DNA of 64,000 bases from Eucalyptus grandis (lineage: Eukaryota; Streptophyta; Magnoliopsida; Myrtales; Myrtaceae). The notes beneath the pieces were generated by a model. That model had not been told where the DNA came from. It worked only from the letters and a program-made list of their open reading frames with translations, and made no database searches. Position numbers and translations under genes: made by a program. The stretch lies in contig NC_052618.1 in assembly GCF_016545825.1 (NCBI RefSeq), forward strand, positions 37,208,196-37,272,195, in the 5' to 3' direction. Positions 26,404-38,657 of the stretch are shown here, in pieces; the stretch's first letter is position 1, and each line of letters starts with the position of its first letter.

Positions 26404-26519
26404 ACTCTTCAAGGATGCAGATTTTGAAAGCTCCGACTCTTCAAGGACGGAGTGAAAACTCACTCTTCAAGGATGCAGATTTCGAAAGCTCTGACTCTTC
26501 AAAGACGGAGTGAAAACTC
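26404..26519. repeat. 58-bp tandem duplication
   Basis: actcttcaaggatgcagatt occurs at 26404 and 26462. Each unit also contains a second gactcttcaa(g/a)gacgg, so there is a roughly 30-bp sub-periodicity. Confidence 0.9.
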
Positions 26520-27499
26520 TTCTAGGTTTTCAAGGAGATGAACTCTACAAGGTTCATGATACTTGCTTCAAGCAAAGTTTTTTCATTTGTCAAAAGTTGT
26601 CTGTCTTCTACAAGAAATTGGGCTTATATCATCAAAGAAATAAAGATAGAGCATTGAATTCTTTTTGGTCGAGAGAGCTGGTCTTTAATGCGGGCTGCAT
26701 CACTTTTCCTTCCCTGCTAATCGTGCATGTATCTTTCTCTCTTTCCCATGTGAATTGATTGCTGACATTCCTCTTTTCGCTTTTTGCTTCTTTCCACATT
26801 GGACCGTGCGTTTATACACACACCCAAATACTCCCCTCATGACCGAATCTCTTCCTTCGTTTTCTTCAATATTGATCGAATTTTCCCAAAATCCACAAGG
26901 TTGATATAACCATGTACCTATATATACCCCAAAGATTATTACCGATTTTTATTTGCCACGTGACAAAAAAATCTTGATAATATAATATATTTATTGTCTT
27001 GAATTTTTATCATATTTTCGACATGTGGTATTGGCCAGTGTGGGCTTAGTCCAATTAAGTTCAAAACCGTTTACTTGAGTCCATCCACCGCACAACACAA
27101 ATGCAATTACATGGGCCTATTATTATCGATATTAAAAAATATTTCTATAATGTAAATGTAATTTAACTTAATATTTTTGCCAGGGGCTGGAATAGACCCT
27201 AATTTTCTATGTAATGAATTACTACATGGGATGTCAAAATTTAGATGTCAATGGTTGCTTTTCTTTGAAGGTGAGCTCGCAGAGGTTACATCTAAGGACA
27301 AAATGATGCATTAATTTTGACCGTGTACATGTAATGGATAATATTTTAGCGGGGACTATGGATCCCAATTTTTTTAAATCCAATGTCATGAGAATGGTAA
27401 TGCAAGTGCATGAGGCATACTTGTAATTACTTACCGGTTAGTGTGGTAAAGCATCTTAAGATATAGGATGAATTTTCATTTACTCAACAAGTAACTAGT

Positions 27500-28450
27500 T
27501 TTCATTTCAGATTCCTCGAAGAGTCTAATGTCCATCGAATTACCTAGGTCCAAACTGAGGCAACCGAAACGAATTTAACCAATGGATGCTCAATGTTAGC
27601 TAAGATGACCATTAATTAAGATTACTTGAAACACCTAGATTCAGACTAAGGTATAACAAAAGAGGCAGGGAGAAACATTCATATTAAAAATGAAATGTTT
27701 AACATGATGATTCAAGATATCTAGATCGAGAAAGATGTCTAGAATTTGGTGAATTTAACTAATAGACACTCAATGTTAGATGAGATGACTATCCAATTAA
27801 GATGGCTTGACCAATACATGCTTAATGTTAAGTGAGTCAAGTAGTAGGTTAAGATAATTCGAAATACTCAAATCCAAACTAAGGTAGAACGAATGAGATC
27901 AAAAAACATTCATATTTAGAATGAAATACTTAACGACAAGATTTAAGATATTCAGATCCAGACTAAGATGTCAATATTTGGGGAATTTAACCAATAGATA
28001 GTCAATATTAGGTGAGATGAATATCGGATTAAGATAGCTTAATCAATAGATGCTTAATGTTAGGTGAGTTAAATATTGGATTATGATAACTCGTAATACC
28101 TAGATCCAAACTAAGGTATAATAATAAAATCGAAAAACATTCATATCCAACATGAAATGTTTAATGAAAAGATTTGAGACATTCAGATCCAAACTAAGAT
28201 ATCAAGAATTGAGGAATTTAATTAATAGGCACTTAATATTAGGTGAGATGAATATTGGATTAAGATAGCTTTATCAATGGATGCTCAATGTTAGGAGAGT
28301 CAAATATTGGATTAAAAGAAAATTCGAAATATCTAAATCCAGACTAAGGTATAACGAGAAAAATCAAAAAACATTCATATCCAAAATAAAATGTTTAACG
28401 AAATGATTTAACATATTCAAATCCATATTGAGAAGTCAAAAATTTGTTGT
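27500..28450. repeat. four-copy ~232-bp tandem array
   Basis: The phrase aacattcatat recurs near 27673, 27905, 28136 and 28370, spaced 231-234 bp. Around each copy the order is constant: ccaaactaaggta, aacattcatat, aaatgtttaa, attcagatcc, a gaatttaaccaatag segment, then gatgcttaatgttaggtgag. The last phrase itself occurs twice per unit, suggesting an older ~115-bp dimer. Copies are diverged by substitutions and short indels. Confidence 0.88.
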
Positions 28451-28660
28451 AAGATATTGGGTGACATATCTAGATTTCGCCTTGGATACCTAGATGAGAT
28501 ACCTGGATTTCGCCTCAGACACTTGGATAAGATACTTAGATTTTGCCTCAAGCACTCGAAAGTAGTCATGGTGGGATAATTGGATTTTGCCTTAGACACT
28601 CTGATGAGATACTTGTTGAGATACCTAAACATCACCTTAGGCACTTAGAATATTTCACAA
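28445..28660. repeat. ~33-bp degenerate tandem repeat
   Basis: The unit gagatacctggatttcgcct followed by cagacacttggat recurs about six times with drift (gatttcgccttgg, gattttgcctcaa, gattttgccttag, aacatcaccttag). It abuts the 232-bp array but shares no obvious sequence with it. Confidence 0.8.
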
Positions 28661-28699
28661 ACATATTGAGACAATTCTAGCAGGTTAAGATGTAAGAGA

Positions 28700-31000
28700 T
28701 AAGGTAACAATCTAAGTGGGACCGGGTATCAAAGAATATTAGTCTAGATAGTGATGTACTTACCTGGCTAATGTGCAAACTTCTTCAATCTTTGAGGGAT
28801 ATGTGTCCTATTCTTGTTTGAAAATAGGAGGGACTTTGAGCAACAAAAGCACATTGTGTCAATGAAGAGAGACTCCGGGCTACAAGAAGCATGTTGGGTA
28901 AAGAAGAGCAACTACGAACTAGCAAAGCACACCGTGTTGATGAAGATTTTCAAAGTGCCTAAAGAAAAACACAACAGAATCTAACCAAATCACAAAAATG
29001 ATTTGGTTCATTTTGGTTCAATAGCTTAAATTAGTTTAAATTGTGTTGTGCTCACACCTAAGCATGGCATTCTATCTACAATGTAGTTATCATGTCACTA
29101 TTATTATAGTCCTAGACAAAAGCACATCCACATCACCACAAAATAAAAGAAACAAAGGCCCTATTTGTTTCACAAAAACTATATTCTGGCAATACATTTT
29201 CATCATTTTCCAGCATTTGGATCACTTACAGTAAGGAGTCAGCGAAAAATCTATGCTTGAATTCAAAAAAATGATTTCCTCTTTAAAAAATCAAAAATAA
29301 TTTTCCAAATAATGACTATGGATACTTGGATCAAAAAATTTATCTTTGGGCACAAGAATCTCAACACTTGCTTTTGGAAAAAGTACCAAAAATGTTTTGA
29401 ATATGTTGCATTGATGTCAATTCAATTCTAAAATTTTCAATTAGACCAATTTAATCATAAATCTTTTCACTTCATTACCATTTCAGTCCATCCGACTAAT
29501 TTAGACTAGAAATCACTAACATGGACACCAGTTATCTTACATGACATGGTCTATGTATATGTTGATATTTTAAAATAACTTTTTAATAATTTTTCAATTT
29601 CTTTTTCTTTTTTTCTTTCCTTTTTTTATTTTCTTTTTTTCCTTTGGATTGTTGTGACATTATGAATTTTTGCATTTGTTATTGTGTGACATTTGGGTTT
29701 TTTCCTGTATCCGATAATAATGATACTTAGATTTTAAAACTAATCATAGTTTAATTTAGACTTTAGATGGATACACAAAAATTTTAATTGAGCCACAAAT
29801 CTTGTGAGGTGCGGAGGATAATTTTCTGCAAACATAAATTATCCCAAGTTCAACGTGTGAATTGAATTATGCATATGCTAAAATTAGGGCGGTATTAGTT
29901 AATTTATTGCTGTCTTAGGGTGATATTAATTGTGTAAATTTTAGTTAATTAATAATGATAGGAATTACTTATGCTAATGATGCTGGGAGAGAAGGATTGC
30001 GTTTTTCTTACTATATTTACTCACAAAATTTTTTATTAAAATATTTAAGTGCCACTTGTTCTTGAAATGGGGTTTGGATGGCCAAGTGTTTTCTAAAGAA
30101 GAGGTCTTCTAGCTAAGTTTGACACCTTAAATTTAAGCCATGATTATTTTGAATTGAGTCATCTTCTAAGTCTCCTCCACCAAGACACGTATTAAGTAAA
30201 GCTTTGAGAAGATGCCATCAATAATATGCAAAACATATGCACAGCTCCACCAAGCCTTGAAGACATCATTTTTTTTTTTTTTGGTAAATTTTTAATAAAA
30301 CTTCCTTCTACTTTGGTCGTAGAACCCTCTTTCACCTCTCCAAACCTCAAAATGAAATCTTCATGTGTTATTCTGACCTTTCAATCCTAGAATTGGAGAA
30401 TTAAATCTTCCTATTCAAAGGCTACAAGGTGGTTATGGCAGTTGGTGGTTCACGTTTGTTCGAGGTAAGTGAAGTTTCTGGGCATTAAGTTAGTTCAATC
30501 TACTTAACACTTCTATCTTGGTGGATTGGTTGAGATGTGTAATTTTGATGTGCTCTAATATTGTGATTATAATGATTGTTAAATTTGTCTTGATGATCTT
30601 GTGCATGTCAAAAAGGTATGTGACCAATTTGCTTATGGTATGGTATAATTGGTAAGTAGGAATGATGATTAAAGCTTGGTAGAATTATATTACTAATTTT
30701 AGATCCAACTGTTGCTAAAGATACACACCTTCTATCTGCTTAAAATTGATGAAGTTGATCTTGAAAATGTCATTTTTGGGGTTTTAGACTCAACCGCCAT
30801 TGGTAATATCTACCTCATGTTCATTTCCTCTACCAGAGTTTTACTAAGATAGAATCTATTCATTCATTCTACCACAATTTATTAATCCAAAATCTATTCA
30901 TTCGTTCTACCACACTTTCGATACGCTTCTACATGTTAAAATATATATATATATATATATTATAAGAAACATGTATCACCCATGACATTTTAGGGCAATA
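28700..31000. other. AT-rich intergenic DNA with a half inverted-repeat element
   Basis: From about 29376 to 29560 the sequence matches the left arm of the long-inverted-repeat elements at 56898 and 59968, including the order aattcaattctaaaattttc, aatttagactagaaatcac and a pyrimidine run. The right half is absent. An (AT)n run lies at 30943-30961. At about 30434-30465 there is ATG-GCA-GTT-GGT-GGT before a good donor (CGAG|gtaagt), but no second exon follows. Confidence 0.45.
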
Positions 31001-31014
31001 CAATTCTGTTTGCG

Positions 31015-31320
31015 GAACTAGGTATGGCTGGCAATCAGCCACAGGGGAGGGCCAGTGAGAGCCGCGATAGGGTCACCCTTGCCTGATATAGTAAGGGCAC
31101 GACCCTCGCAGCCTGGGTGAGGGTATCCTCGGAAGAGAGACATGGCATTGGCGGATGCAGGCGGGACAAGTTTGCGATAGTTAGAACGCGTCGGGGAGGT
31201 ATCCTCCTGGGGGCAGGGAGGCGGACGGGGGCCGATGCGTGTTCGCGATCGGCGTAAATTTGGAGCGTGCTTCCTTTTCGATCTCAAAATCTTTTTGCGC
31301 AATCCCTATTGAGCTCACTC
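31015..31320. other. GC-rich block of unlike composition, possibly organelle-derived
   Basis: A sharp-edged GC-rich block sits in AT-rich DNA just upstream of the mechanosensitive channel gene. The minus strand is open for 94 codons with a Pro/Arg-rich product I do not recognise. The texture recalls plant mitochondrial DNA, but this is an impression only. Confidence 0.2.
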
Positions 31321-31924
31321 CAATAGGCAATAGAAAGAAGTTAGATGAGTGGCAGTCCGGTAATTGTATTCAAGGAGGAAGTTATTTAGGAACCCCGCCA
31401 TGCAGAGAATAGAATAGGAAAGCGAATTTCAAGGCGGGCTCTGCTCCTCCTTCAACTGCCTTTGTCGGCGGAGCGTTCCCTCTTTTTTCTTCCTCTCTCG
31501 CCGTAATCATCTCTGTTTCGGCGCCACCTGTGTCTTCTCCCTGGTTATATCTAATCGTCTCCTCCTTCGAAGTCCAACCTTCACTGTACACGCGTCTCCC
31601 ACCATCAATTTTCCATACCCCATATTTTATGAATTTTCCCAGATTCCACGCACCAAATCAGCCAGTTCCTATGTTTTTCTTTTCTGGGTCTCTCTCTTTC
31701 ATGCTTTCTTTTAATCGTTCCTTTAACTAACCCCACTGACAATGGAGTCACGGCGCAAGCCCTTTAAATCCTACGGCTCCTACAAGTACACGCCAGGCCT
31801 CCCTTCTCTCTTTCTTCTTTTTCTTCTTCCTCTCGCCGACCCGCTGACTCCCGCGAGGATCGCTTGCCCATCCTCAGTGAACGAACGGCCGCCGTCGACC
31901 CCTCCGACCTCGAGCTAGGCCTCA

Positions 31925-34900
31925 ATGGGTGATTCAAAGAGCGACAAGAGTCACGGTTTGAGAATGCTGAGGGAAACCAGCATTGAGTTCTGGAACGGGA
32001 GTGAGGAGGAAGCTCCTGCGGAGGGTCCCAGCCACTTGCCGTACCGGCTGGCGGCAGAGGACCCGCCGTCACGGCTGATCGGGCAGTTCCTCCACAAGCA
32101 GCGGGCCTCTGGGGAAGTGTTGCTGGACATGGACCTGGAGATAGAGGAGCTGCGTGGTGGCGAGAGCCGGGGGGACTTGCCTCCGGTCGCTGATTCACCG
32201 CCGGTGCCACAGCCACCAAGGCAGAGCCAGGACGGCTCGAGGGTGTCCTTCCAGCCGCCCATCTCGACAGGGACTGGGCTTGGTACGCCGCAGAGGCGGC
32301 ACAAAGGCTCACCGAGCCAGGGGGAAGATGGAAATTCTGTCAGCAACAGGGAAGAGGAGGTCGTGAAATGCACGTCGAGCGCGACTTTCCAGCGGAAGTC
32401 AAGCTTGCTCCGCACGAAAACCCAGTCGCGACTGATGGACCCGCCGGAGGAGCCTGACCGGAGATCGGGCCAGATTCCACAGTCAGGCCAACCGCGGTCT
32501 GGAATGTTGGGGAGGGCAGGGGATGAGGAGGAGGACGACCTCTTCTTGGAAGAAGACGTGCCAGAGGCGTTCAAAAAGGCGAAGTTCAGTGCCATGACTC
32601 TGTTACAGTGGGTGAGTTTGGTCTTGATCATTGGTGCTTTAGTTTGTACTCTTGCAATTCCCGGATTGAAGCATAGAGATCTGTGGAAGCTCAAACTGTG
32701 GAAGTGGGAGGTCATGGTCTTGGTCTTGATATGTGGGAGGTTGGTCTCTGGGTGGATGATTCGATTAGTTGTGTTCTTCATCGAGAGGAACTTTTTGCTG
32801 CGAAAACGGGTTCTGTATTTCGTCTACGGCATTCGAAAAGCAGTGCAGAACTGCCTGTGGTTGGGGCTGGTCTTGATTGCTTGGCATGCTCTGTTCGACA
32901 AGAAGGTCGAGAGGGAGACGAACAGTGACTGGCTGAGGTATGTCACCAAAGTGCTGGTGTGCTTCTTGGTGGGGACTCTACTGTGGTTGGTCAAGACGCT
33001 GATCATCAAGGTGCTGGCATCGTCGTTCCATGTGAGCACCTACTTTGACCGGATCCAGGAGTCTCTGTTCAATCAGTACGTGATCCAGACGTTGTTGGGT
33101 CCGCCTGTGATTGAAATTTGGAGGACGGAGGAAGAGGAGGAGAACTTTGTGGCAGAGCTCCAGAATTTACAGAAGGCAGGCGCGACTGTGCCGCCAGATC
33201 TAAGGGCAGCGGCTTTTCCGACTAAAAGTGGGATGGTAGTTGGGAGCGGAGTGGTTCAGAGAAGTCCGCAAGTGAAGAACACCAAGCTCTCTCAAGGGCT
33301 GTCGGGAAAGAGCGAGGGAGGGATCACAATAGATCACTTGCACAAGCTGAATCCCAAGAATGTGTCTGCCTGGAACATGAAAAGATTGATTAATATCGTG
33401 CGGCATGGATTTCACTCAACGTTGGATGAGCGGATACAGGATTCTACTGAAGAGGATGAGTCGGCAACAATGATCAGGAGTGAAAACGAAGCCAAAGCTG
33501 CAGCTAGGAAGATCTTTCGAAATGTGGCTAAGCCTGATTCAAAGTAAGATCATAGTTCTTCACCTCAATGTTTTGAGTTTTTGCCATAATCCTTGGATGA
33601 GGCAATTGCTTCCCCAATTGGATCTCTTTCCAATTCACTGGCGTACTACATTCGGTCGGTATTATCTGGTTTTATGATGGAAAGTGTCCAAGTCGGTTAT
33701 GATTTTCTTGTTGCTAGGTTTATCTACTTGGAAGATCTGATGCGGTTTATGAGGGACGATGAAGCCTTGAAGACGATGAGTCTCTTTGAAGGAGCTGATA
33801 AATGCAAGAGAATCAGCAAGTCGTGCCTGAAGAACTGGCTGGTGAGTAGAATTCTGTAAAATTAGGTCCTTGGACATGCTTGTTTGAACTTTTTCGTCTT
33901 CAGTGCTAATCGAATTAACCAAATTGTTTTAGGTCAATGCTTTCAGAGCGAGGAGAGCACTTGCCTTGACCTTAAACGACACCAAGACTGCTGTCAAAAC
34001 GCTGCATCAGGTGGTCAACGTCATAGTCGGGATCGTCATATTGATCATCTGGCTTCTCATCCTGGGGATAGCAACAACCCAGTTCCTGCTCTTTCTCAGT
34101 TCACAGCTTGTCCTAGTCGCATTTATTTTCGGGAACACCTGCAAGACCATATTCGAGGCAATCATTTTCTTGTTCGTGATGCATCCATATGATGTGGGCG
34201 ATAGGTGTGAGATTGATGGAGTCCAGGTAGATACCAATATCATCTGTCGATTGTTTATCCACTGCTCTATCTGCTTTGGCTTGTACCTACTTCATGGTCT
34301 CTTCAGTTATTCGTTGCTCATTCATATGCTGTATCCTTTAGATGGTTGTGGAAGAGATGAACATTATGACGACTGTGTTTCTGAGGTATGACAATCAAAA
34401 AATTATATACCCAAACAGCACTTTGGCAACGAAGGCCATCGGCAACTATTATCGGAGCCCTGACATGGGAGACGCGGTCGAATTCTGTGTGCACATATCT
34501 ACCCCAGCGGAGAAGATTGCAGCCATGAAGCATAAGATAACAAGGCAAGTAAAAACATCTAGAGTTTCTCGAATTTTGTTCAATTTTCTGTCTGTTGAAG
34601 CATCTTTTCCGAGGAATGATTGCTGCCGTATATAAAGATCCAGAAAAGTAGAAAACTGTAATGTGTCTTAAGTCAATCTGTGATAAGAAATAGGATTGAT
34701 CGCAGTGTTTGGGTTTTAGAACTAGGTAGATAACCATGTTAAAATTCTTGACTCACTTCCCTGAATATTGCCAGTCTGTTTCTGTTCTCTCTGCATTGAC
34801 GTATTGATAAAATAAGAAATAATCTGGAATTTGTTCTACCGGTTGCAGTTATGTCGACAGCAAGAAAGAGCACTGGTATTCCTCGCCTATGATCATAATG

Positions 34901-35134
34901 AAGGATATAGAAGAACTGAACAAAGTGAGGATCGCCGTGTGGCTGTGCCACAGGATGAACCACCAGAACATGGGGGAGAAGTTCGAGAGGCGAGCCCTCT
35001 TGATCAAGGAGATGGTCAAGATGTTCAGAGAGCTTGACATCCAATACCGCCTGCTACCACTCGACATCAATGTCCGCGCAATGCCTGCTTCGAGCTCTGC
35101 ACGGGTTCCTCCTGCATGGGCAAATGCTGGCTGA
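31925..35134 (+). CDS. MscS-like mechanosensitive ion channel (MSL4/5/6/10 group)
   Basis: Five exons: 31925-33543, 33718-33841, 33933-34226, 34342-34544 and 34849-35134. Phases agree and the product is about 841 aa, near Arabidopsis MSL4-MSL6. A long acidic/Pro-rich cytosolic N-terminus (1-220) includes the conserved KTQSRLMDPPEEP. Six membrane segments are visible at about 223-243, 260-285, 298-322, 339-361, 609-631 and 633-665. The pore-lining MscS-like region lies in exon 3 (QLVLVAFIFGNTCKTIFEAI, then MHPYDVGDRCEIDGVQ). The MscS beta region follows (TTVFLRYDNQKIIYPNS), and the C-terminus has KKEHWY, FRELDI and RLLPLDINVR. These channels sit in plasma membrane or endomembranes and pass anions when membrane tension rises. 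Intron 4 has a GC donor (AACAAG|gcaagt); every other border is GT-AG. ATG 31925 follows a pyrimidine-rich leader and starts MGDSKSDK. Complete and intact. Confidence 0.93.
34545..34848 (+). other. GC-AG intron of the MSL gene
   Basis: The donor is AACAAG|gcaagt and the acceptor ggttgcag|TTATG. Splicing here joins AG to T and restores Ser-Tyr-Val-Asp-Ser-Lys-Lys-Glu-His-Trp, matching the family. No GT donor nearby keeps the frame. GC donors with an otherwise perfect consensus are the known minor class of U2 introns. Confidence 0.8.
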
Positions 35135-35827
35135 GTCGCTCGGCTGGTAGGATAAAGAGCTGCATTCACCCACAGTATATTGGCAGCTGGTATTCCCCGG
35201 CAGCAGTGCGAAGCGGAAGTAGCAGCTCTCATCGAACACATTCATCGCACTCGGTGAAAATTTGGTTTCTCCATTTTTCCCGGCACCTTTAGGCTCTTTT
35301 CCTTTCTTAATCTGAGGCATACTTGAAATTAGAGAATGGTTTATATAAATGATGCTTTGAAATTGAGGGGACACAGGATGTTACTCGAGAGAGTTGTCAG
35401 AATGTAGATGTTCATATATCTAGTGATGTTCGTCCTGTTACTTTTCAGCAATTTTAGTTTATCCGACATGTATCCTAAACTTCCTTTGATGGAAAATTGC
35501 AAACAAAACATATCGGTTTCACCTTCATATTTAACATCACCTTGACTCTTCAAAACACAAATTTTGCATCCGGAGTTTTGCTACTTTATTTTATATTGCA
35601 TCCTATTATCCTCACTTATTTACCAACTCTCCAGTTTCCTTCCCAAACTACCTCGTCTAAAAAACCACCCACAAATCCTAACCCGACCTTCTCTCGCCAA
35701 CTCCCCACCGCCAACCTCGAATCTGGTCTAGATTGAGAATGGGATGGTCGTAGCTGTGGGAGACCTTCATGGCTCCCGGGAGGTCGAGGTTGCACCCACG
35801 GCCGCGACCTGCGAGTCAGCATGCTAC

Positions 35828-35830
<3 letters not shown>
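35135..35830. other. 3' flank of the MSL gene, no further gene
   Basis: The 3' untranslated region of the channel gene lies here. A short GC-rich patch at about 35640-35825 precedes the GA microsatellite. Open frames are short and unconvincing. Confidence 0.5.

Positions 35831-35885
<55 letters not shown>
35831..35885. repeat. (GA)n microsatellite
   Basis: About 27 uninterrupted GA repeats. Confidence 0.95.
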
Positions 35886-35887
<2 letters not shown>

Positions 35888-36105
35888 CTGATTAACAATG
35901 AGAGTTGATGATGTTGCCATTGGGTTTAGAAAATGAATACAGCGAAAAAGAGAGGAAGAGACAAAGGATTATAAATGAAAGAGTTACTTGGGCTTCGCAA
36001 AGTCAAATAATTTGTTGCGTGCATATTTGGATATCATAAATTTCCCTTTTTCTAACACGCAATGGTCAAGTGAAACACATGGAAATTAGGCCTCAAATTA
36101 TGACC

Positions 36106-36661
36106 GGGATAAGTACACCAAAAGTATCAAAAGTTGTGTACGACCCTCATTTTAGTGTCAAAAGTTGTCGCCGGCTCATTTAAGTGTTAATTAGAGAAAT
36201 GACGATAACTTAATTGCTAAGAATGAGAAATTCCGGCCAAATTGATTACTTGTCATTTATAATTAAAATTATGATATGACTTGACAAATTTTTTAAAAAC
36301 TCCAATCCATGTGGCATCTTCATATGAAATGCTTGGCACTGAAGTGATCGCTTTTTCACAACGATTGTCACTGAATTGATCACTTTAAATAAAATTTAGC
36401 ACTCAAATTATCACTTAAATAAACTTTTGCACTCAAATGATCATTATTTTGGACAACATCATTTAAGGGTTATATGCTGACTTAAGCACACCAGTGAGCC
36501 ACATAAACTGAGAAATTAATAAAATATAGTCATGTCGGATTTTCGGTGGGCATTTAAATGATTTTTATTTAAAAAAGTGGCACTTAAGTGATCCGAAAAA
36601 TAATTTTGGTACTAAAGTAAGCACCATACACAACTTTTGACACTTCTAGTATATTTATCCC
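36106..36661. mobile_element. inverted-repeat (MITE-like) element, ~556 bp
   Basis: The left end gggataagtacaccaaaagt matches the reverse complement of the right end, gggataaatatactagaagt. The match continues through tcaaaagttgtgta, about 40 bp in all, with weaker inverted similarity further in. No coding capacity. I could not identify a target-site duplication, so the superfamily is unassigned. Confidence 0.65.
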
Positions 36662-36790
36662 TAGTTTTTGCTGAAATATATCCACAATGACTATGGCTTG
36701 GTGTATGATGAAAAATCTTCTTCATTTTATTAAGATTTTTATTCTCTATCCACGGAAACGATCTCTAGAATCTGCGCCATGTTAAAAATT

Positions 36791-36934
36791 GTATTTAAGC
36801 TTCCTATGATACTTAAAGTAGCCATCGATGTCAAAGCAAGTATGCATTACTTGCATCAGATTAACATTATTCACGGAGATATGAAGGCTGCCAATCTATT
36901 GATGGATGAAAATGATTTTGCCATAAATTTATGA
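36791..36934 (+). pseudogene. Raf-like protein kinase fragment
   Basis: One open stretch reads [20 protein letters not shown], then [20 protein letters not shown]. It matches the catalytic-loop region of plant Raf-like MAPKKK kinases of the STY8/17/46 type, where the loop is IIHRDLKTANLLMDE. The HRD arginine is Gly here. The region following the DEN segment is lost at a TGA, before any DFG motif. Only about 48 codons remain, with no other kinase subdomains nearby. A dead fragment. Confidence 0.75.
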
Positions 36935-38430
36935 GGAGTATTTCATTTATATGATTTTGTTGACTGGAATATCTACTACAACATGATCTAGAGAGTTTGC
37001 AGGTTCAAGGTTTCATAAAGATGAAAATTGGAGTTTGCCCAAATTTGTGAAGGCAAGGATTCATGTAATTAAATGGGTGAATGACGTCGTTTAGCATCTC
37101 ATTTGCTAACTGAACTTGCCAGCAAGACACGTTGGCTAGGTTAATGTTATTTTAATGCCGTGTTAGATTTTCTAGCAAGACAAATCACCAAGGACATTTA
37201 AATGATTGATTTTTCAAATTTGTAGTACTTAAATGAGCGAAAAAAAAGTTTTGGCACTCAAAAAGTACCGCACGAAAATTAAGCCAATTCCACCGTTCTT
37301 ACCCCCAAAGATAGAGCATTTGCATATGCATTTTTTATACATAGTTATTTTTGTATTACTTTGAATCCATATTGTTTGTTGGTACTGGGCTGAGTTTAAG
37401 CTATTTCCTTCCTTAGAGATTTTGTTTGGGCTTTGACTCACCCTTTATTTTTTAAATTTGTAGGATGGTTCCCTAGACATGTTGACGGAGGGGACAAGAT
37501 GATGTTTGAGGCCATCAACCCTTTAGTTGGAGAGTGGCTTGGTTAATGTTTAGACTCACTTTTGGTTTAGTATTAAAGAAGTGGTGATAAGTGACCCAAC
37601 ATTTCTTAGGACTACGTATTTTGTTGTGTTTTGCTTAATACTGTATAAAAAACTGTATGTATATTGATTAGACTCGTGTGATTTCATTGTAAGGGATGTT
37701 GGGAAAATTTTATTGTGCTTCGGCATGTATATTAAGGATATGTGTCACTCGTGACGAACTGAGACGTCACTTATCATCTCAAAACACGCTCACCCAAACC
37801 TTGGTGAGCCACTGCAGAGGTGCTGCAGGCGGATGCAAAGAAGAGACCCGACTTTGTTGATATAATCACAATCCCATAGCGAAGGAAGAGAGTAATCATT
37901 GCGCACGTAAGCCCATTCCATGTCCATTAAAATCTTCTCACAGACCGAACCATTTGAAGCAACTAGGTTGTTTTACGTCCTCTTGAGTCTCGTAGCATGA
38001 TGGACTTAAAAAGCCCCTTAAATAGGGCGTTCTATTTAGTGAAGAATTTGACAATCTCCGGTTTTCCTACCCCTCCTTTTATACTTTTGTCGTTATTCCC
38101 CCTGATAGGATTTCTTTGCCTTTGTGGAAGATGGGGCTCAATGAAGAACCCATTTCTGGTCTTTTCTCCTCAACTGTCGATTACTTTCGATTTCAATAGC
38201 AAACTGGGTTATTTCCAGTGTTTTCCACAGTCGAATATTTGTAGAATTGTCATTTTTCTACTTTGGTTTTGATTTTCTTTCTTTACTAAAACTCAGCTCC
38301 TCAAATGCCGGTTCAAATTCATGTCAGCTTGATTTCTGAGACGTTGCATGCATGAAACAGGTTGCAAAAGAGGGGGACGATTAGTGCAAGGAGAAGCCTG
38401 GCAAATTTCTGTCCATACTCCGGAGAGGAC

Positions 38431-38657
38431 TGTTTGATATATTGTTAATATAGTCCAAAATAATATGTCATGTACAAGCCCAATAGGTGAATGCACTGTT
38501 ATTTGGGTCCATACGGGCCGGAGCCCAATAACTTTCATATAAACTCTAGGATTCCCATACACTGGAGGTAACACTGTTGAACGTTCCAAACTAGACGTCT
38601 CTTGGTGTAATATTTCAAGCAACCGCTTCTTCTCTCTCAAGCCTATAACCTCCAACA
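38431..38657. repeat. left LTR of the non-autonomous retrotransposon
   Basis: A 227-bp copy from tgtttgatatatt to ctccaaca, diverged from the right LTR at many scattered positions, so the insertion is not recent. Confidence 0.85.

Noticed and set aside
27500..28660. CRISPR-like array
   Set aside because: The repeats are 232-bp and 33-bp tandem units with no unique spacers, in a plant nuclear context.
31951..32781. 276-codon minus-strand frame
   Set aside because: It lies opposite the N-terminal exon of the MSL channel gene, which has clear family motifs. The reverse frame has none.
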